The notes: generated by a model from the sequence alone, not told the origin. A stretch of 7,099 nucleotides of DNA from Cypionkella sp. (GCA_018063485.1 JAGPBG010000108.1:1-7099); one strand, 5' to 3'. Positions 1-6,783 are shown, numbered from the stretch's first letter. Made by a program: numbers and translations.

Positions 1-1440
1 ACACTGGACAAAGACCTTGCCCGCTTTTCACAGCTTGAGAATGCCGCGGCAGCCATCGGCAGGCCGATGGTGGCGATTGGAATATCCTTCATTTTCGTGG
101 TTGTGTGTGCGCTTGTGGCCTTTGCCTTGGCTGGACATGGATCTGGCACACTGATCATCGTCGCCGCTGCCGTGTTCGGTGCCTATATGGCACTGAACAT
201 CGGCGCCAATGATGTCGCCAACAACATGGGCCCGGCTGTGGGTGCCAATGCTTTGACAATGGGTGGCGCGCTCCTGATCGCTGCCATCTTTGAAACAGCA
301 GGTGCGCTGATAGCCGGTGGGGATGTGGTTTCAACGATTTCCGGCGGCATTGTCAGCCCCTCGGTCATTGCTGATCCGAGTGTCTTTGTCTGGGCGATGA
401 TGGCGGCGCTGATTTCATCGGCGCTTTGGCTGAACCTTGCGACCTGGTTTGGTGCCCCGGTTTCCACCACCCATGCGATTGTGGGTGGTGTGGTTGGAGC
501 CGGTATTGTTGCCGGTGGCATGGGGGCTGTTGAGTGGGGAAAGCTGGGGCAGATAGCTGCAAGCTGGGTCATCTCTCCCCTGCTGGGCGCGGCGTTCGCA
601 GCGCTCTTTCTGGCCTTCATCAAAGCAAACATCAACGATGTCGAAGACAAGATTACCGCGGCCCGCCGTTGGGTGCCAACGCTGATTGGCGTGATGGCGG
701 GAACATTCGCCACCTATCTTGCACTGAAGGGGTTAAAGAAACTCGTCGACATCAGCTTGGGTCACGCCGTTATGATCGGATTGATCGTTGGTGTTGCCAG
801 TGTTTTCTTCATGCGCCCAATCATACGCCGGCAATCCGAAGGCATGGAAAACCGCAAGAAATCACTTAAGAAACTCTTTGCGGTACCGTTGGTTCTGTCG
901 GCGGCGCTGCTTTCCTTTGCGCATGGGGCAAATGATGTGGCCAACGCCGTTGGCCCGCTGGCGGCGATCGTTCACGCTGTGCAAGATGGCGGCACCGCTG
1001 CCAAGGTTGAGATCCCTTATTGGGTAATGCTGATCGGGGCATTTGGCATCAGTTTCGGCCTGATGCTTTTTGGCCCGAAGTTGATCAGGATGGTTGGCCA
1101 GGAAATAACCAAGCTGAACCCGATGCGCGCCTATTGCGTCTCGCTTTCCGCAGCCATCACCGTGATTGTCGCATCATGGCTGGGTCTGCCAGTGTCCTCA
1201 ACCCACATCGCGGTGGGCGGCGTGTTTGGTGTTGGTTTTTACCGCGAATGGCACGCCGAACGCCGCGCGCGCCGCCTGAACATCGAGAAGGGCACTCCGG
1301 TGCCCGCGGATGAGCGTCGGCGGCGCAAACTGGTTCGTCGGGCGCATATAATGTCCATCGGGGCGGCCTGGCTGGTAACAGTGCCTTTGACTGCCGCCCT
1401 ATCAGCCCTGATCTTCATGCTCCTTAACCGCTTTGCCTGA
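1..1440 (+). CDS. Inorganic phosphate transporter, PiT family (5' end outside window)
   Basis: Inner-membrane low-affinity phosphate permease (PHO4/PiT family), normally driven by cation or proton symport. The reading frame is already open at base 1, and the 22 codons before the first ATG (67) read like the hydrophilic cytoplasmic N-terminus of related alphaproteobacterial PiT proteins. That ATG also has no convincing ribosome site, so the true start is probably upstream. The visible part is 479 residues. Counting from the ATG at 67, it carries both family signatures, GANDVANN at residues 46-53 and HGANDVANAVG at 286-296. Each is followed by a second conserved motif, PVSTTH (131-136) and PVSSTH (375-380), the internal duplication typical of PiT. 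About ten hydrophobic segments are separated by a basic central loop (about 250-270) and a basic loop (about 393-427). The TGA stop directly abuts the pncB stop on the other strand. Family assignment is secure; ion coupling and affinity are known only from the family. Confidence 0.95.
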   Translation, partial: TLDKDLARFSQLENAAAAIGRPMVAIGISFIFVVVCALVAFALAGHGSGTLIIVAAAVFGAYMALNIGANDVANNMGPAVGANALTMGGALLIAAIFETAGALIAGGDVVSTISGGIVSPSVIADPSVFVWAMMAALISSALWLNLATWFGAPVSTTHAIVGGVVGAGIVAGGMGAVEWGKLGQIAASWVISPLLGAAFAALFLAFIKANINDVEDKITAARRWVPTLIGVMAGTFATYLALKGLKKLVDISLGHAVMIGLIVGVASVFFMRPIIRRQSEGMENRKKSLKKLFAVPLVLSAALLSFAHGANDVANAVGPLAAIVHAVQDGGTAAKVEIPYWVMLIGAFGISFGLMLFGPKLIRMVGQEITKLNPMRAYCVSLSAAITVIVASWLGLPVSSTHIAVGGVFGVGFYREWHAERRARRLNIEKGTPVPADERRRRKLVRRAHIMSIGAAWLVTVPLTAALSALIFMLLNRFA

Positions 1441-2733
1441 TCAGACTTTCACCTCTTGCGCAATTTGCTCACCCACACCGAACACGCGTTTGTAACGCGC
1501 TATCTCATCCGCCGGACCCATCGCCTTGTTCGGGTTGTCCGATAGTTTGACGGTTGGTCTTCCATTCGCGCTGACGGCCTTGCACACCAGACTGAACGGC
1601 GCCAGGGCATTATTGGCCACCAGCCCAACGAAATCATTCGTCAGCATCGTGCCCCAGCCAAAGGAAACGCGCACACGGTCGCAAAATTGCGCCTGCAATT
1701 CCACGATCTTGTCTACATCCAACCCGTCCGAAAAAATCACCAGCTTTTGCCGCGGGTCTTCACCCCGGCTTTGCCACCAGTGAATTGCGATTTCCGCCGC
1801 CGTCGCCGGATCGCCCGAGTCAATCCTGATGCCCGTCCATCCATTCAACCAATCGGGCGCATTGCGCAAAAAGCCTTCGGTGCCAAATGTGTCGGGCAGA
1901 ATGATCCGCAGATTGCCGTCATGCTCTTCTTGCCAATCGGCCAGCACCTGATATGGCGACCGCGCCAGTTCAGCGTCGCTGTCGGCCAGTGCGGCATAGA
2001 CCATCGGCAATTCGTGTGCATTGGTGCCGATCGCCTCAACTTCCGATCGCATCGCGATCAGGCAATTTGAAGTTCCGATGAATTTGTTGCCCAAACCTTC
2101 ACGCATCGCCTGCACGGCCCATTCCTGCCACAGGTAGGAGTGGCGCCGGCGTGTGCCGAAATCAGCGATCTTCAATCTCTCAATGGTGCGTAGCCGCGTC
2201 ACCTTTTCCCATAATTTTGTCATTGCCCGAGCGTAAAGCACCTGTAGTTCAAACCGCCCCTGCTGCTCCAGCACCGCCCGCCCGCGCAGTTCCATCAACA
2301 CGGCCAGCGCCGGGACTTCCCACAGCATCACCTCTGGCCAGCGGCCTTCAAAGGTCAATTCATACTGCCCGTCACGTTTTTCCAGATGATAGGGGGGCAG
2401 GCGCAACCCTTCGAACCATTCCATGAAATCAGGACGAAACATCTGGCGCTTGCCGTAAAACGTGTTGCCGCGCAGCCATGTGCTTTCCCCGCGCGTGAGC
2501 GACAAGGATCGCACATGATCCAACTGTTCGCGCAACTCGCCTTCATCTACCAGTTCTGCCAACCGGATGGATCTGGTGCGATTGATCAAGCTGAAAGTGA
2601 CGGTCGTGTCGGGTTTATTTCGAAAAATGGATTGACACATCAATAACTTGTAAAAATCAGTGTCGATCAGAGAGCGCACAATCGGATCAATTCTCCATTT
2701 GTGGTTCCAGACACGGGTGGCAATGTCGACCAT
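1441..2733 (-). CDS. pncB: Nicotinate phosphoribosyltransferase (Preiss-Handler NAD salvage)
   Basis: Cytoplasmic enzyme joining nicotinate and PRPP to give nicotinate mononucleotide, with ATP hydrolysis. The 430-residue protein is close to the usual PncB length (about 400). Visible family segments are the N-terminal SLIDTDFYKLLMCQ (21-34), DFGTRRRHS (191-199), FIGTSN (218-223), GTNAHE (236-241), GIRIDSGDP (301-309), FSDGLDVDKI (334-343), SFGWGTMLTND (357-367) and KLSDNPNKAMG (396-406). H240 in GTNAHE matches the histidine that is phosphorylated during the reaction in enterobacterial PncB. The ATG is preceded on the minus strand by GGAG six bases upstream, which supports this start. The nicotinamidase gene pncA lies upstream on the same strand but 303 bp away, so pncB may have its own promoter. 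It converges on the PiT gene with no intergenic base. No residue appears to be missing. Confidence 0.96.
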   Translation of the reverse strand: MVDIATRVWNHKWRIDPIVRSLIDTDFYKLLMCQSIFRNKPDTTVTFSLINRTRSIRLAELVDEGELREQLDHVRSLSLTRGESTWLRGNTFYGKRQMFRPDFMEWFEGLRLPPYHLEKRDGQYELTFEGRWPEVMLWEVPALAVLMELRGRAVLEQQGRFELQVLYARAMTKLWEKVTRLRTIERLKIADFGTRRRHSYLWQEWAVQAMREGLGNKFIGTSNCLIAMRSEVEAIGTNAHELPMVYAALADSDAELARSPYQVLADWQEEHDGNLRIILPDTFGTEGFLRNAPDWLNGWTGIRIDSGDPATAAEIAIHWWQSRGEDPRQKLVIFSDGLDVDKIVELQAQFCDRVRVSFGWGTMLTNDFVGLVANNALAPFSLVCKAVSANGRPTVKLSDNPNKAMGPADEIARYKRVFGVGEQIAQEVKV

Positions 2734-2739
2734 GACGCT

Positions 2740-2743
2740 CTCC
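2740..2743 (-). promoter_or_regulatory. Ribosome binding site of pncB
   Basis: The minus strand reads GGAG (within GGAGAG) with six bases to the ATG at 2733. The core and spacing are good and support the chosen pncB start. Confidence 0.7.
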
Positions 2744-2784
2744 GCTTTGTTTCCTGCTCAAACAGATTCTGTCAGGTTGATCCC

Positions 2785-2814
2785 TGTCTAGGACATTTTA
2801 TCCTGCAAGGTCAA
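2785..2814 (-). promoter_or_regulatory. Candidate pncB promoter with an overlapping dyad
   Basis: On the minus strand, TTGACC (2809-2814) could be a -35 box and TAGACA (2785-2790) a -10 box, with an 18-base spacer. The start codon lies about 50 bases downstream. A perfect inverted repeat, TGTC-TAG-GACA on the plus strand (2785-2795), covers the proposed -10 element, where a repressor could block RNA polymerase. TAAAAT (2795-2800, minus strand) is an alternative -10 with a better box match but no -35 at normal spacing. This is motif reading only. NAD salvage genes are often controlled by dedicated regulators in bacteria, but I cannot assign this dyad to one. Confidence 0.35.
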
Positions 2815-2842
2815 AGCCATCGCAAAGCGGGTGAGATTCAGC

Positions 2843-2869
2843 GCCCTTTTCACTAACAACATAAAGGGC
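2843..2869. repeat. Perfect 7-bp inverted repeat upstream of pncB
   Basis: GCCCTTT (2843-2849) and AAAGGGC (2863-2869) are exact inverted copies separated by 13 bases. Neither side is followed by a T-run, so a simple intrinsic terminator is unlikely. It lies just upstream of the proposed pncB -35 box, where it could be a regulator site, an RNA hairpin in a pncA-pncB transcript, or a chance match. Confidence 0.45.
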
Positions 2870-2870
2870 A

Positions 2871-3007
2871 GACCGGGCCCGCAGATCGACGGTTTACTGC
2901 CTCTGCAGGACTCCGTTCAAACGGCTGTGAGAGAGCGCTGGAAGATACCATCCCGGCTGCTTCGGTCAGCAATGGCAGTAGGACTGGTCTAAACAGAGGC
3001 CCGTGTC
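2871..3007. repeat. Possible remnant of a small nonautonomous repeat element
   Basis: The left side begins GACCGGGCC (2871-2879). The right side ends GGCCCGTGTC (2998-3007), whose reverse complement GACACGGGCC matches the left end apart from one extra base. The 137 bp between them has no coding content. Imperfect inverted ends around short noncoding DNA fit a decayed MITE-like or intergenic repeat element, but there is no clear target-site duplication and only one copy is visible. This is speculative. Confidence 0.2.
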
Positions 3008-3036
3008 ACCCTCACGCGCGGATCAGGCGGCGGGCG

Positions 3037-3645
3037 TCATTCTTGCCAGTTCACCCCTGCCTTGATCGCTGAAGCCCGCATCATCGCCAAGGTTCCGTTC
3101 AGATCAATAGCGCGGCAGGCTTTGGTCAGAACCACAACGTCATAACCCAGTTTTGCGGCGTCAAGTGCCGAATATCCAACGCAAAAATCGGTGGCAAGCC
3201 CTACCAGCGTGATGGCGGTTACCCCGCGAGATCGCAGATAGCCGTCCAGCCCGGTTGGGGTTTTGTGGTCATTTTCAAAGAACCCGGAATAGCTGTCAAC
3301 TTCCGGGTGAAAGCCCTTGCGCAGCACCATCTGCGCCAAGTCGGTGCGCAGGCCCGGATGAAACTCGGCTCCCTTGCTGCCCTGCACACAATGAACCGGC
3401 CACAGCGTTTGCGGTCCATAGGGCATCTCACACATGCTGAATGCGGCTGCATCAGCATGATTGGCGGCGAACGAGCTGTGATTGGCCGGGTGCCAGTCTT
3501 GTGTCAGCACCACGACCGGAAATTCGGACATCAGCGCATTGGCCTGCGCAAGGATCTCATCGCCCCTCGCAACGGCGAGCGCACCGCCAGGGCAAAAATC
3601 ATTCTGGATGTCGATCACGATCAAGGCTTCCGTGGTCGGGTGCAT
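3037..3645 (-). CDS. pncA: Nicotinamidase (nicotinamide deamidase)
   Basis: Cytoplasmic cysteine hydrolase of the isochorismatase-like fold that converts nicotinamide to nicotinate and ammonia, supplying the substrate of PncB. The protein has 202 residues, a normal length for bacterial PncA. The catalytic triad is visible by comparison with the mycobacterial enzyme: D12 in VIDIQNDF, K110 in LRKGFH and C155 in LATDFCV. The metal site is also intact: D50 and H52 in TQDWH, H56, and H85 in WPVHCV. The SYSGFFEN segment (118-125) is typical as well. The start is supported by AGGAG seven bases before the ATG on the minus strand. pncB lies downstream on the same strand and trhO is divergent upstream. 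All key residues are present, so the enzyme should be active. Some family members also accept pyrazinamide, which sequence alone cannot decide here. Confidence 0.96.
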   Translation of the reverse strand: MHPTTEALIVIDIQNDFCPGGALAVARGDEILAQANALMSEFPVVVLTQDWHPANHSSFAANHADAAAFSMCEMPYGPQTLWPVHCVQGSKGAEFHPGLRTDLAQMVLRKGFHPEVDSYSGFFENDHKTPTGLDGYLRSRGVTAITLVGLATDFCVGYSALDAAKLGYDVVVLTKACRAIDLNGTLAMMRASAIKAGVNWQE

Positions 3646-3652
3646 GGCGAAA

Positions 3653-3657
3653 CTCCT
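3653..3657 (-). promoter_or_regulatory. Ribosome binding site of pncA
   Basis: The minus strand reads AGGAG with seven bases to the ATG at 3645. It is the strongest ribosome site in the window and fixes the pncA start. Confidence 0.8.
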
Positions 3658-3674
3658 AATAAACCATGCGTCAA

Positions 3675-3703
3675 TCGGTAGGCGTGCAGCGAAACCGGGT
3701 CAA
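3675..3703 (-). promoter_or_regulatory. Candidate pncA promoter
   Basis: On the minus strand TTGACC (3698-3703) is a good -35 box. With a 17-base spacer it is followed by TACCGA (3675-3680), a poor -10 box. The proposed -35 is identical to that proposed for pncB. The position, about 30 bases before the start codon, is sensible, but the weak -10 keeps confidence low. Confidence 0.3.
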
Positions 3704-3750
3704 CCCGCTTGGGAACAACGCCGCCACACGGGCCGGGACAGTCTGTCATC

Positions 3751-3779
3751 TTGCCCAAAGTGCCGGATCGCCGTAGACC
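3751..3779 (+). promoter_or_regulatory. Candidate trhO promoter, possibly giving a leaderless mRNA
   Basis: TTGCCC (3751-3756) and TAGACC (3774-3779) are separated by 17 bases. The proposed -10 ends only six bases before the ATG at 3786, so transcription could start at or next to the start codon. This agrees with the absence of a Shine-Dalgarno sequence upstream of trhO. The box matches are modest (4/6 and 3/6). Confidence 0.3.
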
Positions 3780-3785
3780 GCGCCC

Positions 3786-4676
3786 ATGATGATCATCGCC
3801 GCCCTTTATCATTTCGCCCGATTCCCCGATCCGGTCGCCCTCAGCGCCCCGCTTTTGGCCCTGTGTCAGGCTGGCGGCGTCAAAGGTTCCCTCTTGCTTG
3901 CCCCCGAAGGCATCAACGGAACCATCGCAGGGCCGCGCGAAGGAATTGACAACGTGCTGGCACATATTCGTGCTTTGCCGGGATGCGGGGGGCTGGAATG
4001 GAAAGAGGCCCAAGCCGACAAAATGCCATTTGGCCACTTGAAGGTGAAACTGAAACGCGAGATCGTTACCATGGGCCAACCCGGTATAGATCCCTTGGCG
4101 CGCGTGGGCTCTTATGTTGCCCCGCAAGACTGGAACGATCTGATTGCCGACCCGGACGTTGCCGTGATCGACACCCGCAACGATTACGAGGTGGCCATCG
4201 GCACCTTTCGCGGTGCAATTGATCCTGCGACCAGATCCTTTCGCGATTTTCCGGCGTGGTGGGAGGCCCATAAGGAAGACTTCAAAGGCAAACGGATCGC
4301 AATGTTCTGCACCGGAGGGATTCGCTGCGAAAAATCAACGAATTTTCTGTTGGGCCAAGGCGTGAATGACGTCTATCACCTCAAGGGCGGTATCCTGAAA
4401 TATCTTGAGGAAATCCCGGCAGAAAACTCGCTATGGGACGGCGAGTGCTATGTATTCGACCGGCGGGTTTCGGTAGGGCACGGGTTGGTGCGGGGAGATT
4501 ATGACAGTTGCCATGCTTGCAGGCGTCCGATTTCACCTGCGGACAAGCTGCACCCGGCATTTGAGCGCGGTTGCCAATGCCATCACTGCGTTGACGAATA
4601 TTCCACACAAGATCGCGCCCGTTTTCGGGAGCGCCAACGTCAGCTTGATTTGGCCGCAAGTCGCAAGCAGGGCTAG
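3786..4676 (+). CDS. trhO: tRNA uridine(34) hydroxylase, rhodanese family (formerly UPF0176/YceA)
   Basis: TrhO proteins carry out oxygen-dependent hydroxylation of uridine 34 in the tRNA anticodon, giving 5-hydroxyuridine, the precursor of the cmo5U/mo5U wobble modifications. The 296-residue protein has the family's layout. An N-terminal acylphosphatase-like domain (about 1-95) includes LLLAPEGINGTIAG (36-49). A rhodanese domain (about 110-215) contains VIDTRNDYE (127-135) and the active-site loop FCTGGIRCEK (174-183). C175 is the likely catalytic cysteine and C181 a second conserved one. A C-terminal cysteine cluster (C242, C245, C263, C265, C268) resembles a metal-binding knuckle. An in-frame TAG at 3774-3776 limits the start to the ATG at 3786 or the adjacent one at 3789; neither has a good ribosome site. 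It is divergent from pncA and convergent with uvrC. At 296 residues it is shorter than E. coli TrhO (about 350), as I recall is usual in alphaproteobacteria. Confidence 0.93.
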   Translation: MMIIAALYHFARFPDPVALSAPLLALCQAGGVKGSLLLAPEGINGTIAGPREGIDNVLAHIRALPGCGGLEWKEAQADKMPFGHLKVKLKREIVTMGQPGIDPLARVGSYVAPQDWNDLIADPDVAVIDTRNDYEVAIGTFRGAIDPATRSFRDFPAWWEAHKEDFKGKRIAMFCTGGIRCEKSTNFLLGQGVNDVYHLKGGILKYLEEIPAENSLWDGECYVFDRRVSVGHGLVRGDYDSCHACRRPISPADKLHPAFERGCQCHHCVDEYSTQDRARFRERQRQLDLAASRKQG

Positions 4677-4686
4677 GGCCGTTTTG

Positions 4687-4703
4687 TCGCTGCCCGTCAG
4701 CGA
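4687..4703. repeat. Small hairpin after trhO
   Basis: TCGCTG (4687-4692) and CAGCGA (4698-4703) form a perfect 6-bp stem with a 5-base loop, 10 bases after the trhO stop. No T-run follows on the plus strand, so it is at best a weak or factor-assisted terminator, or an mRNA 3'-end stabiliser. Confidence 0.3.
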
Positions 4704-4787
4704 GCGTTGCGTTGAATTGTATTCAGCCTCCCACAAAGCCCGACGCCACCGCGCTTGATCTGTAAGAAATCGCAAATAAAGCCAAAC

Positions 4788-4828
4788 ACGCCAAAAGCAG
4801 CTGCACATGCCCGCCTAGCCTTTGGCGT
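4788..4828 (-). terminator. Large hairpin overlapping the uvrC stop, candidate terminator
   Basis: The arms 4788-4798 and 4818-4828 pair over 10 of 11 positions, with perfect outer arms ACGCCAAA / TTTGGCGT, around a 19-base loop. In the uvrC transcript the first arm is the last codons of uvrC, the TAG stop lies in the loop, and the sequence after the hairpin is T-rich (GTTTGGCTTTATTTGCG). That fits an intrinsic-type terminator, though the T-stretch is interrupted. On the plus strand the downstream bases are A-rich, so it is less likely to end trhO transcription. Confidence 0.5.
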
Positions 4829-6671
4829 TGAAAAAATCCAAAATAACCCCTGCCATAGCCTCCGATATCCCCGGCACCGCCATCAGATCGGGTAAGCCGG
4901 CCCTTGCAACTGCCTTGGCAGACCCGAAATGCGCCAGCAAGGCCCGTTTGCGCTTGGCTCCGATCCCCGGAATATCGTCCAGCGGCGTCAGTGAAAACGC
5001 CTTGGCCCGCTTGGCCCGATGCGCCCCGATGGCCCAGCGATGCGCCTCATCGCGCAGCCGTTGGACATAATAAAGCACCGGATCATTGCGCGGCAACGCC
5101 TTCACCGGCAGACCCAGCCGATGAAACTCTTCCTTGCCCTGATCGCGGTCCACTCCCTTGGCCACGCCCACCATCGGGATGTCTTCGACCCCCAACTCAG
5201 CCATCACCGCGGCCACCGCCGAAACCTGCCCGGCCCCGCCGTCAATCAACAACAGGTCCGGCCAGGTCTCACCCTTGCGATCCGGGTCTTCCTTCAACAA
5301 CTTTTCAAAGCGCCGGGTCAGCACCTCTTTCATCATGCCAAAATCGTCCGAGTTCACCCCAGCCGCCGATTTGATATCATATTTGCGATACTGCGATTTA
5401 AGGAACCCTTCCGATCCGGCAACAATCATCCCCCCCACCGCATGGGCACCCTGAATATGCGAGTTGTCGTAAACCTCGATCCGCCTGGGTGGCCCGTCCA
5501 ACTCGAACGCCTCCCCCAACGCTTGCAAAAGCATGTTCTGCGTTGCCCCCTCCGCCATCTTCCTTGCCAAGGATTCCCGCGCATTGCGGGCGGCGTTCTC
5601 CATCAACTCGGCCTTCTCGCCCCGCAGCGGCACAGCCACCTCAACCTTGCGCCCGGCCCGATCCGACAGCAGTTCTGTCACCAGATCCGCGTTTTCCAAC
5701 TCATGCGACAGCAGCACCAGGCGTGGCGGCTCCTTGTCATCGTAAAACTGCACCACAAACGCTTCGAGAATCTCATCCTCTTCAGCCCCTGCCCCGGTTT
5801 TGGGATAGAAATCCCGGTTGCCCCAGCTTTGGTTGGCGCGGATGAAGAACACCTGCACGCAGGCCTGCCCGTTCTCCAGATGCAGCGCAATCACGTCCGC
5901 CTCGGGCACCCCGGCCGGATTGACGCCCTGACTTTGCTGCACCGCTGTCAAAGCCTTGATCCGATCGCGCAAGGCTGCCGCCCGCTCGAACTCCATCGCA
6001 TCCGAGGCCTCGGACATCTCCAGCGCCAGATTGGCCTGCACCGCCGTGGTCTTGCCCTGCAAGAACCGCACGGCATCCGCCACCAGCACGCCGTAACCCT
6101 CGGCATCAATCTTGCCGGTGCAAGGGGCCGCGCAACGCTTGATCTGATATTGCAGGCAGGGCCGCGTGCGGCTCTCAAACATCGGGTCAGAGCAATTTCG
6201 CAGCAAGAACACCTTTTGCAACTGATTCAACGTGCGGTTCACGGCCCCCGCACTGGCGAAGGGGCCGAAATAGGTGCCGATCTCGCTGCGCTTGCCGCGA
6301 TGCTTTTTCAACTGCGGGAACGGATGTTCACGGCTGATCAGAATGTTTGGAAACGATTTGTCATCGCGCAAAAGCACGTTGTAGCGCGGCTTCAACTGTT
6401 TGATCAGGTTCTGCTCCAAGAGCAGTGCCTCGGTCTCTGTCCGCGTTGTCAGAAACATCATCGAGACGGTTTCCGAAATCATCCGCGCAATCCGCCCGGA
6501 ATGCCCACCGGGCCGGGCATAATTCGAGACCCGCGCCCGCAAATTACGCGCCTTGCCGACGTAAAGCACCTCGGACGCCGCATTCAGCATCCGGTATACG
6601 CCGGGAGACCCATCCAGGGATTTCAGGTAATCCTGAATGATTTCATGGCCGTTGGCAGCGATTTCGCTCAT
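4815..6671 (-). CDS. uvrC: Excinuclease ABC subunit C
   Basis: UvrC is the dual-incision nuclease of nucleotide excision repair, recruited by UvrB at damaged DNA to cut on both sides of the lesion. The 618-residue protein has the full domain order. The GIY-YIG nuclease (about 22-100) shows GVY (24-26), YVG (37-39), R47, E86 and N98 at the expected catalytic positions. A cysteine-rich region has C160, C172, C180 and C184 with the same 12-8-4 spacing as the iron-sulfur cysteines of E. coli UvrC. A UVR motif for UvrB contact lies at about 215-245. The RNase H-like 5' nuclease carries a likely D402, D477, H544 triad. Two C-terminal helix-hairpin-helix motifs follow (about 565-613, with IPGIG and VPGIS). 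An in-frame TAA 18 bases upstream makes this the first possible ATG. The ribosome site is weak (AAGGG, about 10 bases away). All catalytic residues are present, so it should be functional. Confidence 0.97.
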   Translation of the reverse strand: MSEIAANGHEIIQDYLKSLDGSPGVYRMLNAASEVLYVGKARNLRARVSNYARPGGHSGRIARMISETVSMMFLTTRTETEALLLEQNLIKQLKPRYNVLLRDDKSFPNILISREHPFPQLKKHRGKRSEIGTYFGPFASAGAVNRTLNQLQKVFLLRNCSDPMFESRTRPCLQYQIKRCAAPCTGKIDAEGYGVLVADAVRFLQGKTTAVQANLALEMSEASDAMEFERAAALRDRIKALTAVQQSQGVNPAGVPEADVIALHLENGQACVQVFFIRANQSWGNRDFYPKTGAGAEEDEILEAFVVQFYDDKEPPRLVLLSHELENADLVTELLSDRAGRKVEVAVPLRGEKAELMENAARNARESLARKMAEGATQNMLLQALGEAFELDGPPRRIEVYDNSHIQGAHAVGGMIVAGSEGFLKSQYRKYDIKSAAGVNSDDFGMMKEVLTRRFEKLLKEDPDRKGETWPDLLLIDGGAGQVSAVAAVMAELGVEDIPMVGVAKGVDRDQGKEEFHRLGLPVKALPRNDPVLYYVQRLRDEAHRWAIGAHRAKRAKAFSLTPLDDIPGIGAKRKRALLAHFGSAKAVARAGLPDLMAVPGISEAMAGVILDFFNAKG

Positions 6672-6761
6672 GCAGCAATTGCCCTTTTAAGATAGTTCGA
6701 TTCTCGTCTCTGGCTGCAATGATAAGGATGTAGAGGCAAGAGGAAAGCTGTCCACGGATTC

Positions 6762-6770
6762 TGTGGATAA
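6762..6770 (-). promoter_or_regulatory. Perfect DnaA-box match upstream of uvrC
   Basis: The minus strand reads TTATCCACA, an exact match to the TTATNCACA consensus bound by the replication initiator DnaA. It lies about 90 bases before the uvrC start. It is part of a small inverted repeat, TCCAC (6751-6755) with GTGGA (6763-6767). A weaker TTATCAGCA (minus strand, ending at 6781) is nearby. A single box suggests DnaA titration or transcription control rather than an origin. A chance match cannot be excluded. Confidence 0.4.
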
Positions 6771-6783
6771 CATTGCTGATAAG

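Larger units (their letters stand above)
2734..3036. other. Noncoding gap between pncA and pncB
   Basis: This 303 bp stretch separates two genes of the same pathway on the same strand. I find no convincing gene in any frame. Next to pncB it holds the ribosome site, the candidate promoter and a dyad. Further out it holds a perfect 7-bp inverted repeat (2843-2849 with 2863-2869), the palindrome CGGGCCCG (2874-2881), the small dyad CCGTTCAAACGG (2913-2924), and a pair of similar inverted ends at about 2871 and 3007. No hairpin followed by a T-run is visible after the pncA stop, so read-through from pncA into pncB remains possible. Confidence 0.6.

Noticed and set aside
67..69. ATG at 67 as the true start of the phosphate transporter
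   Set aside because: The frame is open to the window edge, the upstream codons look like genuine N-terminal protein sequence, and there is no good ribosome site before this ATG.
183..713. A 176-codon frame on the minus strand inside the phosphate transporter gene
   Set aside because: Antisense shadow of a high-GC gene with a low-complexity Ala/Pro-rich product; the transporter on the plus strand is clear.
4533..4808. A 91-codon minus-strand frame starting just after uvrC
   Set aside because: Most of it is antisense to the conserved C-terminus of trhO, the product matches nothing I recognise, and its start lies inside the uvrC hairpin.
5019..6695. A 558-codon open frame on the plus strand opposite uvrC
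   Set aside because: Its codons are in exact register with uvrC codons, so it stays open simply because uvrC uses almost no TTA, CTA or TCA codons. The predicted protein has no recognisable domain, while uvrC is unmistakable.
6691..6720. TTCGATT stretch resembling the T-loop and 3' end of a tRNA
   Set aside because: The flanking bases do not form a T-arm stem, and no anticodon arm or acceptor partner is found upstream, so neither a tRNA nor a clear attachment-site remnant is supported.
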